Shown here one piece after another: positions 36,763-40,801 of a stretch of 40,801 bases of DNA; within the stretch, counting starts at the first letter, position 1; each line of letters starts with the position of its first letter. Position numbers and translations under genes: made by a program. The stretch is from CAZYBC01 sp964645645. GTDB taxonomy: Bacteria; Patescibacteriota; Microgenomatia; UBA1400; PJMF01. The notes beneath the pieces were generated by a model. It was given only the letters and a program-made list of their open reading frames with translations. It was not told the DNA's origin and ran no database searches. The stretch covers positions 1 through 40,801 of the forward strand of contig CAZYBC010000009.1 of NCBI GenBank assembly GCA_964645645.1, read 5' to 3'.

Positions 36763-38448
36763 ATGTCTTTGTTGAAAATTATTCCTTTAGGCGGTATGGG
36801 TGAAGTTACTCAGAACATGTATCTATATGAGTACGAAAATGAAATTTTAATTGTAGATTGTGGCATTGGTTTTCCAGATACTTACATGCCTGGGGTTGAT
36901 TCAATTATTCCGGATGACACTTATCTTTTAAGAGCCTTAGAAAGTGGTAAAAAAATTGTTAGCATGGTTTTAAGCCATGGTCATGATGATCATATTGCTG
37001 CTACTGGCTATATTTTGCCTGATTTATCAGAATTTCCTATTTTTGCCAGCCCGCTTACAGCTGGTTTTACTGCTCAACGCTTACGAGATAAAGATGTAAA
37101 TCGTGAAATTGAAGTTGTTGCAGATAATCAATGGGTTAAGTTAGGACAATATTTTGAATTTAAGTTATTGGCTCTTACTCATAGTGTGCCAGATACTAAA
37201 CATGTTGTAATTAGAACTCCTGAGGGCCTCATTTATCATGGCAGTGATTTTAAGTTAGATCCTACTCCAGTAGATGGCATGGTTAGCGATTTACAATCCA
37301 TTGGTGAATTAGCCAAAGAAAAAGTGTTGTGTATGTTAGTAGACTGTTTACGGGTAGAGCGTGAAAATCCTGCGCCATCAGAATCAACAATTGGAGCAGT
37401 TTTAGCCGAGGAAATGGCTGATGTGCAGGGCAAAATTCTGGTTACTTTAATGAGTTCACATATTCACCGTATTCAACAGGTCGTAGATTTGACTAAAAAA
37501 CTTGGTCGCAACCTTATTTTTATCGGAAGAAGTGTTGAACAAAATGTTAAGGTAGCTAGAGAATTAGGGAAAATTGAAATTCCAGAAGGGTTATTGATTA
37601 ATAAAAAGAAAATCAATGATTATCCACCCCATAAATTAGTGGTGGTTGTAGCTGGGAGCCAAGGGCAAGAAGGTTCATCTTTAACCAGAGCGGTTTATGG
37701 CGAACATCCTATTTTACAGATTACCCCTCAAGATAAAGTAATCTTTTCTGCCAATGTTATTCCAGGTAATGAAATTCCTTATTATGTGGCAATTGATCAA
37801 CTAGCTAAAAATGGCATTGATGTTATTTATCCTGATATTAAAGAAGGCATTCATCAATCTGGTCACGCTAGTGCGGCAGAACAACGTCAGCTAGTTGATT
37901 TGGTGAAGCCAGAATATGTTATGCCGATTGGTGGCGCTAACCGACATCGTGCTTTGTTTGCTAAGCGAGTGGCTTTGCCTTTAGGCTTTGATAAAAATCA
38001 CATTTTAATCCCTGATTCTGGCGATATTTTAGCCTTTGAAAATCGTCAATATAAAGTAGTTGATAAAATTAAGCTTTTCCCCAGAATCATTGATGGTTTA
38101 GGCATTGGCGATGTTGGCCCGGTGGTGTTGTCAGATCGTTTGGCTTTATCTCAGGCTGGAATTGTGGTGGTGATTATTCCCCGTCGACAATTTGGCAAAG
38201 GTTTCCGTAAAGTGACTAAAATTGATCATGAAAATATTCAAATTGTTTCTCGTGGTTTTGTATTTATGAAACACGCTGATGAAGTGGTTAATTTCTTAAA
38301 AGAACAAACACGTGAGATTATTAATGAAGCAGGTAATAAAGTTACTGATGATGAGTTGAAAAAAGCTATTGAAAAGAAATTAGCTAGAAAACTCTATAAA
38401 ATTATTCAACGTGAACCAATGATTGTGCCAATGATTATGGAAATGTAG
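36763..38448 (+). CDS. rnj: Ribonuclease J
   Basis: Metallo-beta-lactamase/beta-CASP ribonuclease with endonuclease and 5'-3' exonuclease activity in mRNA decay and rRNA maturation. Zinc site H72-G-H74-D-D76-H77 in LSHGHDDHIAATG; also IPLGGMGEVTQNMY at the start, VDCGIGFPD, THSVPDTKHV, the beta-CASP SSHIHRIQQV and SGHASAAEQRQLVDLVKPEYVMPIGG. The 561-aa length includes the C-terminal domain (DELKKAIEKKLARKLYKII). An AAAGG site lies 6 nt before the ATG. No RNase E/Y in the window, so it is likely the main decay nuclease with PNPase. Confidence 0.96.
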   Translation: MSLLKIIPLGGMGEVTQNMYLYEYENEILIVDCGIGFPDTYMPGVDSIIPDDTYLLRALESGKKIVSMVLSHGHDDHIAATGYILPDLSEFPIFASPLTAGFTAQRLRDKDVNREIEVVADNQWVKLGQYFEFKLLALTHSVPDTKHVVIRTPEGLIYHGSDFKLDPTPVDGMVSDLQSIGELAKEKVLCMLVDCLRVERENPAPSESTIGAVLAEEMADVQGKILVTLMSSHIHRIQQVVDLTKKLGRNLIFIGRSVEQNVKVARELGKIEIPEGLLINKKKINDYPPHKLVVVVAGSQGQEGSSLTRAVYGEHPILQITPQDKVIFSANVIPGNEIPYYVAIDQLAKNGIDVIYPDIKEGIHQSGHASAAEQRQLVDLVKPEYVMPIGGANRHRALFAKRVALPLGFDKNHILIPDSGDILAFENRQYKVVDKIKLFPRIIDGLGIGDVGPVVLSDRLALSQAGIVVVIIPRRQFGKGFRKVTKIDHENIQIVSRGFVFMKHADEVVNFLKEQTREIINEAGNKVTDDELKKAIEKKLARKLYKIIQREPMIVPMIMEM

Positions 38449-38452
38449 TCTC

Positions 38453-38481
38453 TTGTCTGATCTCTCAAGATTGGGTATAGT
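38453..38481 (+). promoter_or_regulatory. ftsK promoter
   Basis: TTGTCT (38453-38458), a 17-bp spacer and TATAGT (38476-38481). The start near 38488 gives a leader of about 20 nt that is mostly the repeated end motif. Confidence 0.55.
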
Positions 38482-38499
38482 AGACTTACTACGAAATAA
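38481..38499 (+). repeat. Solo copy of the nusA-element end motif before ftsK
   Basis: TAGACTTACTACGAAATAA matches the left end of the 8587-8751 element in 18 of 19 bases. It begins at the last base of the -10 box and ends 9 nt before the ftsK ATG; no Shine-Dalgarno is present. Confidence 0.6.
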
Positions 38500-38508
38500 G
38501 AAGTCAAT

Positions 38509-40731
38509 ATGGCTAAATTTAAAAGACGTCATCGTTCAAAAAAAGGTGACCTCAAGCTTAATATCCGTAAAGAAACCATCTATTCTATTTTAGGAGTGGT
38601 TTTTTTAGCTTGTGCTTTTTTAGTAATTGTTTCTTTTACTGGACAAGGGCAATTATTACAAACCATCAATGATTTTTTTAGTTTGAAATTGGGTTTAGCC
38701 ATGATTATTTTGCCTTTTGTCTTTATCAGCGCTGGCTTAATGATGTTTAATGTTAAAAAGCCTTGGGCTAATCCAACTGTGTTTTTAGGTAGTTTGTTAT
38801 TTTTATTAGCCTTTACCGGTTTTTTTAAGACTGGCGAATTAGGTAAAGCCATTTTTACCAATTTAGCTGGTTTAATCAGTTCCGCCGGAGTTTACATTAG
38901 TTTTTTTGCTTTATCTTTAATTGCTATTTTAGTGATGATGCAGGCTTCCATTGGGGAGATTTATGAATCTTGGCAAAAATATCGTAAACAGCAGGCTAAA
39001 CTCAAATTAGAAAAAGAAAAAGATCTGGAACAATTATCAATAGAAAAGGAAGTAGATAAAGCTCGTAAATTTGTGCTTCCTAAGCTGAGTTTTGGTTCTA
39101 AAAAGAAAGAAGACTTTAAAGTTAATGATCCTACTGCCAAAAAAGAAGCCGAACCTATTGATCAAAATGAAAAAGCAGTTGCTGGTAATAATTTATTAAA
39201 AGCACCTCCCGCTACACCTAAAGCTAAATTGGATAGCGCTAGCGCGACTACGCCTAATAATATGCCCGTGGTTTGGGATTATCCACCTTTGTCTTTACTC
39301 TCTGATAAAAAAGGTGGTAAAGCTGATCGCGGTGATGTGCGAGCCAATGCTAGTATTATTGAAAATACCCTGGAATCATTTGGCATTAAGGCCAATGTTG
39401 CTGAAGTTAATTATGGTCCCAGTGTTACTCAATATGCTTTAAAAATTACTGAAGGTACAAGACTTTCTAAAATTACCAGTTTGGCTACAGATTTAGCTCT
39501 GGCTTTGGCTGCTCCTACTGGTCAGATCAGAATTGAAGCTCCAATTGCAGGAAGGTCTTTGGTGGGTATTGAAGTGCCTAACCATTCAGCCTCTTATGTT
39601 ACCTTAAAAGAAATTTTAGCTTCCAAAGAAATGAAGAAGAATCCTTCTAAATTATTGGTGGGTTTGGGGACAAACGTAGCTGGACAATCCGTAGCAGCTG
39701 ATATTGCTAAAATGCCTCATTTGCTGATTGCTGGTGCCACTGGTTCTGGTAAATCTGTTTGTATTAATGCCTTTATTTGTTCTATTTTATTTAGAGCTAG
39801 CCCCAATGAAGTGAAATTTATTTTAGTTGATCCTAAACGGGTGGAATTAACTGGTTATAATGATATTCCTCATTTGCTTACGCCAGTGATTGTTGAACCT
39901 AGTAAAGTAGTGTCTGCTCTTAAATGGGCAGTGTCTTTGATGGATCAGCGATATAAACAATTAGCTGAAGTAGGAGTAAGAAATATTACTGATTACAACG
40001 AATTAGCTGGTTTAGCAGCGATGCCCAATGTGGTAATTGTGATTGATGAATTGGCTGATATTATGTTATTTGCTCCTAAAGAAGTAGAAGAATGTATCAC
40101 TAGAATTGCGCAAATGGCCCGTGCTGTTGGTATTCATTTGGTCTTAGCTACGCAAAGACCATCTGTGGATGTTATCACTGGTTTAATTAAAGCTAACATC
40201 CCCGCTAGAATTGCTTTTAACGTGATGAGTATGATGGATTCTAGGGTTATTTTGGATCATCCGGGTGCTGAAAAATTGCTTGGACGAGGTGATATGCTTT
40301 TTATTCCTCCAGATCAAGCTAAGCCAAGCCGTATTCAGGGTACTTATGTATCTGACAGTGAAATTAAGAATCTGATTTCTTTCATTAAAGCTCAAGGTCA
40401 AGAACCTCAATACGAAGAAGAAATTACCAGCAAATATAAGGTAGGGACTACGCTTAAGGGCGGTAAAACCGTTGGGGCTGATGGCGGAGGTGAAGGTGAT
40501 GAAGATCACGATGATAAATTTGCCGAAGCGGTGCGTTTATTTGCCAAATATGACAAGGCTTCTTCATCTTTAATTCAACGTCGTTTATCAGTTGGTTATG
40601 CTCGAGCTGCGAGAATTTTAGACCAACTTTATGAAGCTGGTTTAGTTGGGCCTCCAGATGGAAGTAAACCTCGTGAGGTTTATATGGCTAAAATTCAAGA
40701 ATATTTAGGCAGTTTGCAGAATTTGGATTAA
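38509..40731 (+). CDS. ftsK: DNA translocase FtsK/SpoIIIE
   Basis: Membrane-anchored motor that pumps chromosome DNA through the division septum. The 740-aa protein has a basic N-terminus (KFKRRHRSKKGDLK), four membrane helices (~24-150), a short linker (~160-260), and the motor: ANVAEVNYGPSVTQYAL, Walker A GATGSGKS (409-416), Walker B VIVIDELADIM and ATQRPSVDVITGLIKANIPARIAF. The gamma winged helix (~672-735, LIQRRLSVGYARAARILDQLYEAG) reads the KOPS-type orienting sequences. All parts are intact. Confidence 0.96.
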   Translation: MAKFKRRHRSKKGDLKLNIRKETIYSILGVVFLACAFLVIVSFTGQGQLLQTINDFFSLKLGLAMIILPFVFISAGLMMFNVKKPWANPTVFLGSLLFLLAFTGFFKTGELGKAIFTNLAGLISSAGVYISFFALSLIAILVMMQASIGEIYESWQKYRKQQAKLKLEKEKDLEQLSIEKEVDKARKFVLPKLSFGSKKKEDFKVNDPTAKKEAEPIDQNEKAVAGNNLLKAPPATPKAKLDSASATTPNNMPVVWDYPPLSLLSDKKGGKADRGDVRANASIIENTLESFGIKANVAEVNYGPSVTQYALKITEGTRLSKITSLATDLALALAAPTGQIRIEAPIAGRSLVGIEVPNHSASYVTLKEILASKEMKKNPSKLLVGLGTNVAGQSVAADIAKMPHLLIAGATGSGKSVCINAFICSILFRASPNEVKFILVDPKRVELTGYNDIPHLLTPVIVEPSKVVSALKWAVSLMDQRYKQLAEVGVRNITDYNELAGLAAMPNVVIVIDELADIMLFAPKEVEECITRIAQMARAVGIHLVLATQRPSVDVITGLIKANIPARIAFNVMSMMDSRVILDHPGAEKLLGRGDMLFIPPDQAKPSRIQGTYVSDSEIKNLISFIKAQGQEPQYEEEITSKYKVGTTLKGGKTVGADGGGEGDEDHDDKFAEAVRLFAKYDKASSSLIQRRLSVGYARAARILDQLYEAGLVGPPDGSKPREVYMAKIQEYLGSLQNLD

Positions 40732-40753
40732 TTCGTTAGCAAAGCGGGGCACA

Positions 40754-40801
40754 CTTACCTTGATGGTACAAGGTGAAGGGTAAATTCTAGGAAGCATCGG
40801 G
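40754..40801 (+). other. Structured sequence cut by the window end
   Basis: CTT-ACCTTG (40754-40762) pairs with CAAGGT-G-AAG (40769-40778) around an ATGGTA loop, with one bulged G. It is followed by GGGTAAATTCTAGGAAGCATCGGG. It has no T-run, so it is unlikely to be the ftsK terminator. The GGAAGCA segment faintly recalls SRP RNA, but I cannot confirm this from 48 nt. It may be the 5' part of an RNA gene or a leader. Confidence 0.3.

Noticed and set aside
40754..40801. SRP RNA gene
   Set aside because: Only the GGAAGCA segment is suggestive; the tetraloop helix of domain IV cannot be formed in the part that is visible.

Overview
The window is an AT-rich, gene-dense bacterial chromosome segment. 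It looks like a member of the Candidate Phyla Radiation (Patescibacteria), possibly a Microgenomates-type lineage; the phylum is an inference from gene content, not from a marker phylogeny. The reasons are: slimmed core proteins (HrcA of 239 aa, IF-2 of 492 aa starting almost at its G domain, a DnaJ without zinc fingers), RNase J as the main mRNA nuclease, an LPXTG-anchored surface protein, a 67-aa protein of a type I associate with these genomes, a minimal SufC/SufB pair, no amino-acid or nucleotide biosynthesis, and several large unrecognised membrane or coiled-coil proteins. I call 39 protein genes. Of their stop codons 32 are TAA, 7 are TAG and none is TGA. No rRNA or tRNA gene was seen.

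Layout. 1-800: a tiny gene with its own promoter and terminator, then three tandem ~100-bp palindromic repeats that run into the heat-shock promoter. 827-4476: hrcA-mazG-grpE-dnaK, with CIRCE-type operators before hrcA and (two, abutting) before dnaK. 4512-7557: a GT2 glycosyltransferase coupled to a YfhO-type membrane protein. 7602-12006: dnaJ, nusA, infB, rpsO, the nusA leader carrying a 165-nt quasi-palindrome. 12129-12762: a MNT/HEPN toxin-antitoxin pair sitting between rpsO and pnp. 12791-15511: pnp with a ~300-nt structured leader. 15523-20832: membrane-anchored unknowns, a LacD-like protein, a DEDDy exonuclease and a reverse-strand AlbA_2/Schlafen-type gene beside a three-copy GC-rich repeat array. 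20839-25199: two Nudix hydrolases, SufC, SufB, a YjjX-type NTPase, then a flavin reductase and a three-cysteine ferredoxin. 25194-25526: a 28-bp perfect palindrome and a second block of the ~108-bp repeats. 25618-29271: small proteins, then a pentose-phosphate/sugar kinase run (rpiB, rpe-like, LOG family, PfkB). 29268-36753: an M14 peptidase-like gene, an LPXTG protein, a Lon-type AAA+ ATPase without its protease domain, a 981-aa coiled-coil protein and a 586-aa multi-pass protein. 36763-40731: RNase J and FtsK. The last 70 bases hold the start of a structured, unidentified sequence.

How it works together. Protein quality control (HrcA regulon, DnaJ, Lon-like ATPase), transcription/translation factors (NusA, IF-2, S15) and RNA decay (PNPase, RNase J, a DEDDy nuclease) dominate. 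The genes fall into two classes by their starts: those with long leaders and a Shine-Dalgarno sequence (hrcA, dnaK, nusA, infB, pnp and others), and those with an extended -10 box only 6-7 nt before the ATG, so probably leaderless mRNAs. This second class corrects several start codons. The most unusual content is non-coding: several related families of palindromes, some with a shared apical core but different arms that begin at the last codon of the preceding gene, and the nusA-leader element, whose end motif recurs alone upstream of pnp and ftsK.
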